From Actinomycetota bacterium (GTDB lineage: Bacteria; Actinomycetota; Humimicrobiia; Humimicrobiales; Humimicrobiaceae): a DNA stretch of 32,450 nucleotides. The notes below the pieces were generated by a model that was given only the letters and a program-made list of their open reading frames with translations, was not told the origin of the DNA and did not search any database. The position numbers were made by a program, and so were the translations under genes. Positions 1 to 10,499 of this stretch are shown in pieces; position 1 is the stretch's first letter; each line of letters opens with the position of its first letter. Where the stretch lies: positions 1 through 32,450 of the forward strand of contig DUQM01000052.1 of the NCBI GenBank assembly GCA_012837825.1. Reading direction: 5' to 3'.

Positions 1-485
1 ACCCGCACGGGGTGCGACTTCTGTTAAGTGGTAATTGCCGCTGCACGACCTTGTTTCAATCCACGCACCCGCACGGGGTGCGACATGACTACATGATAAC
101 ACAAGGTATATACCTTGTGCTGTTTCAATCCACGCACCCGCACGGGGTGCGACGTCAATGTGGTATTTAAGGCTTTCAATATAGCTGTTTCAATCCACGC
201 ACCCGCACGGGGTGCGACATAAGCTCTCCATGCCTCTAATAATTCGGCTCTTGTTTCAATCCACGCACCCGCACGGGGTGCGACGTTAATAGCCCCAAAC
301 ACCTGTTCGATTGTTAACGTTTCAATCCACGCACCCGCACGGGGTGCGACTATCTAATTCCAACTGGTCTCTGGTAAATAAATTTGTTTCAATCCACGCA
401 CCCGCACGGGGTGCGACGTTTATAAATGACACCGTGCTGCTTAACGTGGTAAAGTTTCAATCCACGCACCCGCACGGGGTGCGAC
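1..485 (-). CRISPR. Type I-C CRISPR array, truncated at the window edge
   Basis: Seven full 32-bp repeats lie at 53-84, 122-153, 187-218, 253-284, 319-350, 386-417 and 454-485, and the last 18 bases of another lie at 1-18. The full copies look identical. On the plus strand each begins GTTTCAATCCACGC and ends GGGGTGCGAC, with a GC-rich inner palindrome. Read on the minus strand the repeat ends ATTGAAAC, the usual type I-C 5' handle of the crRNA. The seven spacers are 33-37 bases: 19-52, 85-121, 154-186, 219-252, 285-318, 351-385 and 418-453. The cas genes lie to the right on the minus strand, so the leader end is at 485 and the newest spacer is 418-453. No spacer has an evident match elsewhere in the window by eye. 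The array continues beyond position 1. Confidence 0.98.
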
Positions 486-705
486 AGTGCCTTATCTATA
501 ATTCAATAATTAACTTTATTATAAGGCAATATTTTATCTATTTTTGCGAACCTTAGATTTTTAAGATCTCTTAAATTAATCATAAGTAATTAAATGATCC
601 GCATATACGCATTTTACCCTCTAAATCTGCAGAATGCGAATGTAAAGTTTATCAGCTCTATCACTATAGATTCGCAATTGTGTTTTTAGACAAACCATTA
701 TTAAA
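486..705 (-). promoter_or_regulatory. CRISPR leader with inverted repeats
   Basis: This AT-rich gap between cas2 and the first repeat is in the position of the leader, which drives array transcription and marks the site of spacer insertion. It holds an 8-bp inverted repeat next to the array (TGCCTTAT 488-495, ATAAGGCA 521-528), a near-perfect palindrome at 560-575 (TTTAAGA-TC-TCTTAAA), and TGCGAAT/ATTCGCA arms at 635-641 and 670-676. Two minus-strand promoter guesses can be made. One is TTGCGA (672-677), 17 bases, then TGATAA (649-654). The other is a TATAAT at 518-523 with no good -35. The leader role follows from position; the promoter choices are inference. Confidence 0.75.
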
Positions 706-996
706 TTAAATTACCAGGGGGCCTTCAAAATCCACGGTTTCCTTGGCTCCTATATGCTCAATTTTATGCTTCCAATTTGAGCCAAGAAAGTAAAATCGCA
801 GACTATCCTTTTCGGGATCAATTTTTTTGATTAGCTCTTTACGTATCTTAACCCATTGAGATGGATCAACAATGCATTCAAAAATCGAAAACTGTACACG
901 CTGGCCATAATTCTCGCAAATCTTGGCAACGTGACGTAATCGGCGTTGCCCTCCGGTACTTTTCGTATTTACATCGTAGCTGATCAAAACAAGCAT
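706..996 (-). CDS. cas2: CRISPR-associated endoribonuclease-fold protein Cas2
   Basis: 96 residues, normal for Cas2. It starts MLVLISYDVN, the ferredoxin-like first strand carrying the conserved Asp (D8), followed by a basic TGGQRRLRHVAKICENYG helix and a C-terminal strand pair. Cas2 dimers bridge two Cas1 dimers to form the spacer integrase. It is the last gene of the operon, 14 bases after cas1, with an AGGA ribosome-binding site in the gap, and it lies directly before the leader. This is the standard type I-C order. Identification is firm from sequence type and context. Confidence 0.96.
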   Translation of the reverse strand: MLVLISYDVNTKSTGGQRRLRHVAKICENYGQRVQFSIFECIVDPSQWVKIRKELIKKIDPEKDSLRFYFLGSNWKHKIEHIGAKETVDFEGPLVI

Positions 997-1010
997 ATTT
1001 TTATCCTGAC

Positions 1011-2042
1011 TTATTTCCAGATGAAAACAGGGTATCCATCAATATCTCCTCTCAGATACCGTGCCAAAAACATTGCCTGAAGATGAAACAGCATTCCTAT
1101 TGGTACCCTTTCTTTTAGATAAGGATGCATTATTTCTTCTTGTTTTCTTTTCTGATAGGCTATCAGTATCTCTTTACGAATATCATCATTAATAAAAACT
1201 GCACCTGATTCCATTTTTTTAAAATTTTTCTTTCGAATCTGCTCTCTGTTAATAAGGGAAAGAGCAAGTCTGTCTGCTAAAAATGGTCTGAATTCCTCCA
1301 TTATATCCAGTGCTAAACCTGGTCGTCCTGGTCTGTCTCGGTGTAAAAATCCGACACATGAATCTAATCCAACACTTTCCAGAGCAGAACGAATATCATG
1401 CATTAGAAGGGTGTATAAGAAAGATAACAGGCAGTTTACTTCATCTAAAGGAGGACGTCTGCTTCTCTTTTCAAACTTAAAATTATTTTTTTGTGAAACT
1501 ATCAAATGATTAAAAACCCCAAAATAAGTATTGGCCGATAAACCTTCTATTCCTCTGAGCTCATCAAGATTTCTAATATTTTGAATTTTGCTGATATATA
1601 GCTTAAGTTGTTTCGAAGCTTCTTCCAGTTCACGGATATTTAATTTATCTGCATGGTCTCTTAATGCGCGTTGTAAAACTGTACGGCAGTTTGATATTTT
1701 TCCCATAATAATAAATTTTGCTATTTGTATAGAAGATTTTATATCGTCTGCCCAACGGTACTGTTCTCTTCTAAGTAAAACATTGCCGGACACTTTGCCT
1801 TGAATGCTTGCAAGAAAATGACCGTATTCGGTTAAAAAACTTACGGCCACTTTATTTTCTGCGCAAAAACCCATAAGGTATGGACTCATTGAAACTTGTC
1901 CAAAGCAAACAATACCCCAAATAGTGTGTATTGGTATCTGAAGTTTTATTTCTTTGTTAACAGATACGACTATTGTTTCACCTTCTTTTGAAAGATATGA
2001 TCCCTGTGTAGTAATAAATAAGGTATTTAAATATTTTTTCAT
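1011..2042 (-). CDS. cas1: CRISPR integrase Cas1 (type I-C)
   Basis: 343 residues, the usual length of subtype I-C Cas1. The N-terminal beta domain is followed by the alpha-helical catalytic domain. The expected metal ligands are visible: E166 in RGIEGLSANTYF, H234 in VGFLHRDRPGRPGL, and the acidic cluster D246-E250 in LDIMEEFRP. It is the catalytic subunit of the Cas1-Cas2 integrase that inserts new spacers at the leader end. Its start overlaps the end of cas4 by four bases (ATGA), which implies translational coupling. No truncation is seen. Confidence 0.97.
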   Translation of the reverse strand: MKKYLNTLFITTQGSYLSKEGETIVVSVNKEIKLQIPIHTIWGIVCFGQVSMSPYLMGFCAENKVAVSFLTEYGHFLASIQGKVSGNVLLRREQYRWADDIKSSIQIAKFIIMGKISNCRTVLQRALRDHADKLNIRELEEASKQLKLYISKIQNIRNLDELRGIEGLSANTYFGVFNHLIVSQKNNFKFEKRSRRPPLDEVNCLLSFLYTLLMHDIRSALESVGLDSCVGFLHRDRPGRPGLALDIMEEFRPFLADRLALSLINREQIRKKNFKKMESGAVFINDDIRKEILIAYQKRKQEEIMHPYLKERVPIGMLFHLQAMFLARYLRGDIDGYPVFIWK

Positions 2043-2671
2043 GATTTTTCTATTTCTTTTAGCAAATAGTCCTGAACCGAAGTAGTTTTACTTATTATTT
2101 TTGGGAGACACTCATCAATAAACGAACAGGATTTACATCTGGTGTTATAAACTGGCAGAGGGGTTTTGCCTTCTTCAATAAAAATATGCAGTTTTTCCGC
2201 CGTTTCCTGAGTTTTTTGGCGAAGCAGGTCATCAAATACGACGTTAAGCCTATGTCTTGTTTTTCCATAAAATATTGCTCCGCTATCTATCTCAACTTTC
2301 ATCATTTCTTCAAGGCAAATAGCTTGTGCGCATAGCTGTATCTTGTCACTATCATCTGTTTTTGGTTTGCCACGTTTATATTCAACCGGGAACGGCTTCA
2401 AGATATTGTATTTTGTTTTATGAAGTTCCACTATGTCGGTTTTGCCGCTTAATCCTAGCTTAAAAGAGTGTAAAGCCATGCCCCGTACAATTTTAATACC
2501 AGCCTGGATTTCGTCACGTTCTTTATGAACATTTTCATGCATAGCTCTGCCTTCCGCAGTAAAAACATTCTCAGACCACATTTGTTCAATATGTATCAAA
2601 GCACATTGTCGTTTACAGAAAACAAAATGTTGCAATGCTGATAATTGTAAGAATTCTTCTTCGGAATACAT
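2039..2671 (-). CDS. cas4: CRISPR-associated exonuclease Cas4
   Basis: 210 residues. The Fe-S cysteines are all present: C19 near the N-terminus and C179, C182 and C188 in TRCKSCSFIDECLP. The RecB-type nuclease motifs are D79 in GKTDIVEL and E97-x-K99 in PVEYKRGKP. In type I-C systems Cas4 works with Cas1-Cas2 to trim prespacers and select those carrying the correct PAM. It sits one base after cas7 and overlaps cas1 by four bases, so it is part of one tightly packed operon. It appears intact and catalytically complete. Confidence 0.96.
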   Translation of the reverse strand: MYSEEEFLQLSALQHFVFCKRQCALIHIEQMWSENVFTAEGRAMHENVHKERDEIQAGIKIVRGMALHSFKLGLSGKTDIVELHKTKYNILKPFPVEYKRGKPKTDDSDKIQLCAQAICLEEMMKVEIDSGAIFYGKTRHRLNVVFDDLLRQKTQETAEKLHIFIEEGKTPLPVYNTRCKSCSFIDECLPKIISKTTSVQDYLLKEIEKS

Positions 2672-2672
2672 G

Positions 2673-3533
2673 CTATAACTTTTCTTCCAATAAAACCCTA
2701 TCTGGAATTGCTGACTTATTTACTGATACGACATAGTCGTTAAATGTTCTAGCTGGCTTTATTGAATCATCTGACCGATTTATAGAAATTAAATCAAACA
2801 ATTTTTGTGCGGGTGCATCGCCTAGTTGTGAACTATGTTTAAATACGAATAGTTTACGGGCATTCATCTTTCCACGTGCAGCAGAATGATCATGGTCAAA
2901 CATATTTATTAGCGCTTCCCATAATAATTCTAAATCATCATTATTGAATTCTGTTTGCTCTGCCAAAAAAGCAGATATATATCCTTCAGCTCTATACAAT
3001 CCATAAGGGACTATGTGTTTACGTCCCATCATTCTTTCTTTCTCTCTTTCCCCCTCTGTTTCAACTGCCATTCTTGTGATAGTTACTTCTAAAGGAACAA
3101 TACTTTCAATACTTCTGGCAAAATTAAGCTGTACGGGACCACGAACCTGACCGCAATTATTCTCTTTGACAGACATGACTGCACCAAATGCTCGAATATC
3201 AAAATAGTTTTTGCACATAAATATACGTCCCAGATCTGCTGATTTAAGTTTGTCTTCCTTATCTTTTACAGAAAGAGCTTCATAGGCATCTTTTCTTTCT
3301 GTAGTAAGCACAGCTTTTTCTCTGACATAAATTTTATATGGAGATTCGTTTTTCTTTACTATATCAATATAATTACGTATCTTTCTTTTTAAACAAACAT
3401 CTGTAACAATTCCAAAACTAGTTTCAGGATCAATACGAGGCATATTGCCTGAATCAGGATCACCATTGGGATTACCGTTTTCAACATCAAACAAATACAC
3501 AAACTCATATCGGTTTTTAATTAAATTATTCAT
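2673..3533 (-). CDS. cas7: Cascade backbone protein Cas7 (Csd2 family)
   Basis: 286 residues. The opening FVYLFDVENGNPNGDPDSGNMPR is the hallmark Csd2/Csh2-type N-terminus with its NPNGDPD turn. Later features such as the RGPVQLNFARS stretch also fit the family. Cas7 forms the helical backbone along the crRNA in the type I-C surveillance complex. It starts from ATG behind a GGAGG site, three bases after the cas8c stop, and is followed at once by cas4. The subtype assignment agrees with the neighbouring csd1 and cas5d-type genes. Confidence 0.96.
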   Translation of the reverse strand: MNNLIKNRYEFVYLFDVENGNPNGDPDSGNMPRIDPETSFGIVTDVCLKRKIRNYIDIVKKNESPYKIYVREKAVLTTERKDAYEALSVKDKEDKLKSADLGRIFMCKNYFDIRAFGAVMSVKENNCGQVRGPVQLNFARSIESIVPLEVTITRMAVETEGEREKERMMGRKHIVPYGLYRAEGYISAFLAEQTEFNNDDLELLWEALINMFDHDHSAARGKMNARKLFVFKHSSQLGDAPAQKLFDLISINRSDDSIKPARTFNDYVVSVNKSAIPDRVLLEEKL

Positions 3534-3536
3534 AGC

Positions 3537-5971
<2,435 letters not shown>

Positions 5972-5980
5972 TCATGAATA

Positions 5981-8209
5981 CTAAAAAATATTATTTTCAG
6001 CTTCCCTAAACACAGGATCATCATAATTTAATCCAATATCTTTACGGTATAAATCCTCATTGATTAAAACTAAAAAATTATCTCTTATTCTTTCTATAGA
6101 AATGTTTTCTAGTTTTCTTAAAATTTGTGGATATATTTGCACACTAAACCTTTGTGCTTTGCGTGCTAATTTTTTTGTAAATTCAGCATAACGCAATTGC
6201 TTGATAATTCTTTTCGCATCATCATTATATGGAATGATTACTGATTCCATATCCTTATCTATGATTTTAAAATCTTCTGTTATTTCTCTAAAAGGGAAAT
6301 TGATTGACCCAACCTCTTCAGAGAGTTTCTCCAATATTTTTCCCTTATCTAACTTATCTTCATTTATCCAGTATAAATTACGAAAATATTCATTTATTGC
6401 TTCCATGGACAATATATCACTGTATTTTCTCATTATTGCATTTGCTTCTTCTGCTCCTTGACGTAAAAACCCTACAGGCAAAGTTTTTTCCGGATAAAAA
6501 ACATATACTTTTCCTATAGGAAGGCTACCCTCTCTATTACATCTGCCAGCAGATTGAGCAATAGAGTCAATACCAGCAATTGAACGGAAAACTACTGGAA
6601 AATCTATATCTACCCCTGCTTCTATCAATTGTGTGCTGACAACTCTACATTTTTTATTACTTTTGAGATCATCTTTTATCTTTTGAATAATTTCCGAACG
6701 ATGAATGGGGCACATTAATGCACTTAAATGATATAAACCGTCTTTATCATCTATTTGCTCATACAGTTCTCTTGCATGACAGCGGGTATTAACGACACAT
6801 AAGACCTGTTTAAAACCCAGAATCTTTTTTATCAGTTCTTTATCGGTGGTTTTTTGCTGTTTTTTGGAAAGATAATTTATTTCAACCCGCCTAAAATTTT
6901 TATATAGCCTTTCCGGATCAGAAATTATTTCACTTACATTTTCCAACCCATTTACAAATTCATCATTTTTTAAAAGAGCCGGCTGTGTTGCCGTACATAA
7001 GACAATCGTAGTTTTGTATGAATCAGTTAATTGTCTTAAAATTTCAATACAAGGTTTCAATAAATGTATGGGGAGCATTTGAGCTTCATCCAAAATAACA
7101 ATGCTATTTGCAATATTATGTATCCGGCGACATTTTGAAGTTCTGTTATGGAAAAGAGATTCAAAAAACTGCACATTTGTGGTAACAATTAAAGAAGCAT
7201 CCCAATTTTCAATCGCCAGCTGAAATTTATAGTCATCATCATTGATTTTAATATTGCTATGATGCTCCAATACTGCTTCATTGCCAAATATTTTCCTAAA
7301 AATGTCTGCATTCTGTTCAATTATGCTGGTATATGGAATAACATAAATAATTCTATTCATTCCATATTTCAAGGCATGTTTTACAGCAAAAGCAAGCGAT
7401 GATAAAGTTTTACCTCCTCCGGTAGGAACAGTTAAAGAAAATAGCCCTGGCATATTATCTGCCGCTGCTATACATTGTTTCAAAATATCTTTACGGTATT
7501 TATTTATTAAAGTATCAGGTGCTCTAGAGGATATGTCATCTAATGCTTTATTTAATTTAAGATTCATTTCGGGAAGTTTGATGCAGCTGCCTCTAAGCAA
7601 TGCAGTATCTTTACTCATGAATGCTTCAGTATCTAAATAATCTGCATCAACGAGGCAGGAGAAAATCATTCTTACAAAGAGTTGTAATTGAAAAGCAATA
7701 CGTTCATTATTGCCCTTGGCAAGGTTAAAAGGTAATGATTTAATATTGGAATTGAATTCAAGCATCTCGGTTAAATATGCAGAATAGTCAGGGATATTTT
7801 TCTTCTTTAACCTATCATCAAGACAGGCCTCATTTGATTTGCCATCCAGTAATCCGGAATGATGACCAGCTACTGTATAAGCCAGCAGCTTGCCAAAACC
7901 ATTTGAGAATAATTTATTGATTTCCTGTGCTCCAGCAGTTGAATGATCTGGATGTGATATTTTTGCTTCAGCATTAATATTATTGTCAGTTGTTTTAATT
8001 AGCATGTCCTGAAATTCTTGTGAATATTTGCCGATATCATGCATCCATCCGGCTAGTTCAGCCCAATCACCGCCTCCAAAAGACTCCGCAAACTTCCGAG
8101 CAAGTTTAGCAACATTTCTTAGATGGTCTTTAAGCTTCTGCCACTCACAAGAAGGTCTTCCTTTCAAGCTATGGGCATAATATATTTTTCCGTATTTTGA
8201 GCTATCCAT
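5981..8209 (-). CDS. cas3: CRISPR nuclease-helicase Cas3 with N-terminal HD domain
   Basis: 742 residues. The HD nuclease domain is N-terminal, with H29, the H57-D58 pair in GWMHDIGKYSQEF, and H116-H117 in GHHSGL. An SF2 helicase follows: Walker A PTGGGKT (262-268), DEAQ (374-377), CTAT (405-408) and a late QSAGRCNREG motif VI. Cas3 is recruited by Cascade to unwind and degrade target DNA. It is the first gene of the operon. No Shine-Dalgarno sequence is obvious before its ATG, unlike the downstream genes. All motifs needed for activity are present. Confidence 0.97.
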   Translation of the reverse strand: MDSSKYGKIYYAHSLKGRPSCEWQKLKDHLRNVAKLARKFAESFGGGDWAELAGWMHDIGKYSQEFQDMLIKTTDNNINAEAKISHPDHSTAGAQEINKLFSNGFGKLLAYTVAGHHSGLLDGKSNEACLDDRLKKKNIPDYSAYLTEMLEFNSNIKSLPFNLAKGNNERIAFQLQLFVRMIFSCLVDADYLDTEAFMSKDTALLRGSCIKLPEMNLKLNKALDDISSRAPDTLINKYRKDILKQCIAAADNMPGLFSLTVPTGGGKTLSSLAFAVKHALKYGMNRIIYVIPYTSIIEQNADIFRKIFGNEAVLEHHSNIKINDDDYKFQLAIENWDASLIVTTNVQFFESLFHNRTSKCRRIHNIANSIVILDEAQMLPIHLLKPCIEILRQLTDSYKTTIVLCTATQPALLKNDEFVNGLENVSEIISDPERLYKNFRRVEINYLSKKQQKTTDKELIKKILGFKQVLCVVNTRCHARELYEQIDDKDGLYHLSALMCPIHRSEIIQKIKDDLKSNKKCRVVSTQLIEAGVDIDFPVVFRSIAGIDSIAQSAGRCNREGSLPIGKVYVFYPEKTLPVGFLRQGAEEANAIMRKYSDILSMEAINEYFRNLYWINEDKLDKGKILEKLSEEVGSINFPFREITEDFKIIDKDMESVIIPYNDDAKRIIKQLRYAEFTKKLARKAQRFSVQIYPQILRKLENISIERIRDNFLVLINEDLYRKDIGLNYDDPVFREAENNIF

Positions 8210-8298
8210 CGAGAAAATTTTAGGCTAATAGAAACTTATTTTTTTAATATCCTGCTTATTTTGAGGAATTAGGTCATATTATTATTTAATTGCATAAT

Positions 8299-8327
8299 AT
8301 TATACTAATATTTTATTAGATTGTTAA
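8299..8327 (-). promoter_or_regulatory. Probable promoter of the cas operon
   Basis: On the minus strand TTAACA (8322-8327), a 17-base spacer and a perfect TATAAT (8299-8304) make a good sigma-70 type promoter. The predicted start is near 8292, giving a leader of about 80 bases before cas3. Together with the divergent promoter at 8435 it accounts for the gene-free stretch 8210-8582, which otherwise shows only AT-rich sequence. Confidence 0.65.
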
Positions 8328-8434
8328 AGTAATTTTTGAAAAGTTATTTAATTCAATAATCTGATTATAAACGGCATATTTTCACTTTGAGGTTAGATTA
8401 TCGATTAAGCCTATTAATACAATTCAAATATTAT

Positions 8435-8464
8435 TTGACAAAATTAATATATTAACAATATACT
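8435..8464 (+). promoter_or_regulatory. Promoter of the RRM protein gene
   Basis: A consensus TTGACA (8435-8440) is followed after 18 bases by TATACT (8459-8464). Transcription should begin near 8471, leaving an untranslated leader of about 110 bases before the ATG at 8583. Confidence 0.75.
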
Positions 8465-8470
8465 TAACTT

Positions 8471-8582
8471 TCTCTTGTGTAATGATATTTTAAGTATGAG
8501 TTCGGATCGGTTACTTTTCGGATACCTCTCGAAAGAAATATTATGAAGCGTGGAGAATTTAATATTTGCATAGGAGGTAAAA
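8471..8582 (+). promoter_or_regulatory. Long 5' leader of the RRM gene, possible RNA control element
   Basis: The leader contains a small hairpin (TTTTCG 8515-8520 with CGAAAG 8530-8535, loop of nine) and ends with a strong AGGAGGT site at 8572-8578. Long 5' leaders are known on cold-induced RNA-binding protein genes. That this one is regulatory is inference; I do not recognise a known riboswitch here. Confidence 0.3.
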
Positions 8583-8855
8583 ATGCAGGGTAACAAACTT
8601 TATGTCGGAAATCTTACTTATTCCGTAACAGAAGAACAGGTTGAAAAACTGTTCTCAGAGCATGGTCAGGTAAATACTGTTAATCTTATCGGAAACAAAG
8701 GTTTTGGCTTTGTTGAGATGGGTTCTGTAGAAGAAGCAGAAAAAGCCAAGGAAGCTCTAAACGGAGTGTCATTTGAAGGACGTACACTAATTGTTGATGA
8801 AGCTCGTCCACAGAAAGACAGACATCAGGGAAATTTCGGTAGCAGAAGGTACTAA
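8583..8855 (+). CDS. Small RNA-binding protein with a single RRM domain
   Basis: 90 residues, almost entirely one RNA recognition motif. RNP2 is LYVGNL (6-11) and RNP1 is KGFGFVEM (39-46). A short basic tail (PQKDRHQGNFGSRRY) follows. Bacterial proteins of this type bind single-stranded RNA and are often cold- or stress-induced, as in cyanobacterial Rbp proteins. The loop before RNP1 is short (LIGNKGFGF) compared with the usual DRETGRSRGFGF form. The gene is a single-gene unit with its own promoter, long leader and terminator. Confidence 0.93.
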   Translation: MQGNKLYVGNLTYSVTEEQVEKLFSEHGQVNTVNLIGNKGFGFVEMGSVEEAEKAKEALNGVSFEGRTLIVDEARPQKDRHQGNFGSRRY

Positions 8856-8933
8856 TCTTAAAACAAATACTTTTTTCTAATTATAATTATAATTAATTAG
8901 ATTAATTTATTTATATAGTTTGGTTCTTATTTT

Positions 8934-8996
8934 AAAGCGACTTGATATTAGCTCTGAAACCATAAAAGGTTTTATCTAAGAATTACAGTCGCTTTT
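8934..8996 (+). terminator. Nested-stem terminator after the RRM gene
   Basis: A 9-bp outer stem (AAAGCGACT 8934-8942 with AGTCGCTTT 8987-8995) encloses an inner hairpin (AAACC 8957-8961, GGTTT 8968-8972) and ends in a run of T. The inner hairpin makes it more elaborate than a simple rho-independent terminator. Confidence 0.75.
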
Positions 8997-9089
8997 TTAT
9001 TTTGAGTATTTATTTTTCAATTAAAACTTATATTTTATTTTTAAGTTAAAATATTTGACAAACAGTCTTTTTTAACAAAGGAGTTTGAT

Positions 9090-10028
9090 ATGTCAAAATG
9101 GTCAGATTATTTTTTGGCAGACGACGGAACAAAAATATATTATTTCAAATGGATTCCTGAAAAAGAAATTACCGGTATCGTGCTCATTGCTCACGGGATG
9201 GCTGAGCATAGTGAAAGATATGATGATTTTGCAAATTTTTTAAACAAAAATTCATTTGCAGTATTTGCCAATGACCACAGAGGTCATGGAAAGACAGCAG
9301 GAAGTACCGATAAAGTAGGCTTTGTTTCCGGTGAAAATGGTTGGGAAATAATGGTTAAGGATTTTTTAAAAATGAAAGAAGAAGCAAAAAAACAATGTCC
9401 CGCAAAACCTTTATTTGCTCTCGGACACAGTATGGGGACATTTATCATAAGGGATATTGCACTGAATAATGATGAGTATTTTTCCGGGGATCTGAGAGGA
9501 ATAATATTATCCGGCACAGGATGCGGACTGGGGCTGATGGGGCAAATAGGAAAACTTATATTTAAATCAGAAATCAGCAAAAGAGGAGCAGATGGGAAAA
9601 GCAGGCTTCTGCATGATATGTCTTTTGGAAAATATAATAAAAATTTCAGGCCAAACAGAACCGAATATGACTGGCTGAGCTCCAATAATGATAATGTCAA
9701 TAAATACATTGAAGATCCTTACTGTGGTTCTGTTTTCAGCGCTTCCTTTTTTAGGGATCTTGCCGGAGGTATTGAAAAAGTCAACAATTTTAAGAATATA
9801 AAAAGTTTTAACAGGGATCTGCCTGTTCTGCTGATTTCAGGTGAAAAAGACCCGGTAGGCAATTTTACCAAAGGCGTAAAAAGAGTATACAGGGACTACA
9901 TCAGAATCGGAGTTTCAGACATACAGATGAAATTCTATGAAGGATTTCGTCATGAAATCTTAAATGAAACCGGAAAAGAAAAAGTTTATGAAGATGTGCT
10001 GGACTGGATTAAGAAACGAAGCAGCTGA
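9090..10028 (+). CDS. Alpha/beta hydrolase of the monoacylglycerol lipase/lysophospholipase type
   Basis: 312 residues with the serine hydrolase fold. The nucleophile elbow is GHSMG with S114. The acid is D254 in SGEKDPVG and the histidine is H288 in GFRHEIL. The oxyanion HG motif (IAHGMAEHSERYDDFA) and the NDHRGHGKTAG segment are typical of the Hydrolase_4 / PldB-like family, which cleaves monoglycerides or lysophospholipids. There is no signal peptide, so it should be cytosolic. The ATG follows AAAGGAG. It stands alone between the RRM gene and a convergent operon. The exact substrate cannot be read from sequence. Confidence 0.9.
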   Translation: MSKWSDYFLADDGTKIYYFKWIPEKEITGIVLIAHGMAEHSERYDDFANFLNKNSFAVFANDHRGHGKTAGSTDKVGFVSGENGWEIMVKDFLKMKEEAKKQCPAKPLFALGHSMGTFIIRDIALNNDEYFSGDLRGIILSGTGCGLGLMGQIGKLIFKSEISKRGADGKSRLLHDMSFGKYNKNFRPNRTEYDWLSSNNDNVNKYIEDPYCGSVFSASFFRDLAGGIEKVNNFKNIKSFNRDLPVLLISGEKDPVGNFTKGVKRVYRDYIRIGVSDIQMKFYEGFRHEILNETGKEKVYEDVLDWIKKRSS

Positions 10029-10058
10029 ACTTTAAATATGTTTAAAAAATTCTGTCAG

Positions 10059-10424
10059 TTATTTTTCTATGGTCATACTGGCTATTATTGAGGTCTGGGA
10101 GCCATTATTATTTATTTTAAGGATAATTTCTCCCATTCTGACAGGAGCTTTTACTTTTATTTTTTTGAGTTCTTTAATAATTTTGAAAATATCTTTTTTT
10201 GGAACCGCAATACTGCTTCTGACAGGAAGCCTGCGATAATCCTCTGAATCTATTGCGACTATTGTCGTTAAAATCCTGGTCGGACTGAATATTTCATTTT
10301 CAGCAAATGACAGTCCTTTTTTACACTTATTCCCGGAAATGGAAGAGATTTTGCCACTGTTGACAATTATGTCAAGAACACATCCTTCCGGGCAGTTTAT
10401 ACATGTTAACTTTTTATTCTCCAT
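10059..10424 (-). CDS. DUF1667 protein of the glycerol-3-phosphate dehydrogenase operon type
   Basis: 121 residues. The N-terminus carries CINCPEGC (C8, C11, C15) and a fourth cysteine in GNKCKKG (C34), which suggests a metal or Fe-S site. The remainder, with RILTTIVAIDSEDYRRLPVRSS and PVRMGEIILK, is characteristic of DUF1667. Such proteins are encoded with the two flavoprotein subunits that precede it here and probably pass electrons for them. It ends the operon, 75 bases after the FAD oxidoreductase, and is convergent with the hydrolase gene. Confidence 0.85.
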   Translation of the reverse strand: MENKKLTCINCPEGCVLDIIVNSGKISSISGNKCKKGLSFAENEIFSPTRILTTIVAIDSEDYRRLPVRSSIAVPKKDIFKIIKELKKIKVKAPVRMGEIILKINNNGSQTSIIASMTIEK

Positions 10425-10499
10425 TTTTATATTTTAACTTAATTAGCAAATATTTTATCGTAATCGCTCATTTAACTACTGATGAATTTATTATAAAAA

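Noticed and set aside
285-318. Possible self-complementary spacer (GTTAA...TTAAC)
   Set aside because: Only five bases pair at the ends of the spacer, which is expected by chance.
24-556. Open frames across the repeat region on both strands
   Set aside because: They translate the CRISPR repeats themselves (recurring VAPRAGAWIET and THPHGVR peptides) and are not genes.
9055-9060. TTGACA just before the hydrolase gene as a promoter
   Set aside because: No -10 fits; a start 17 bases later would remove the ribosome-binding site.
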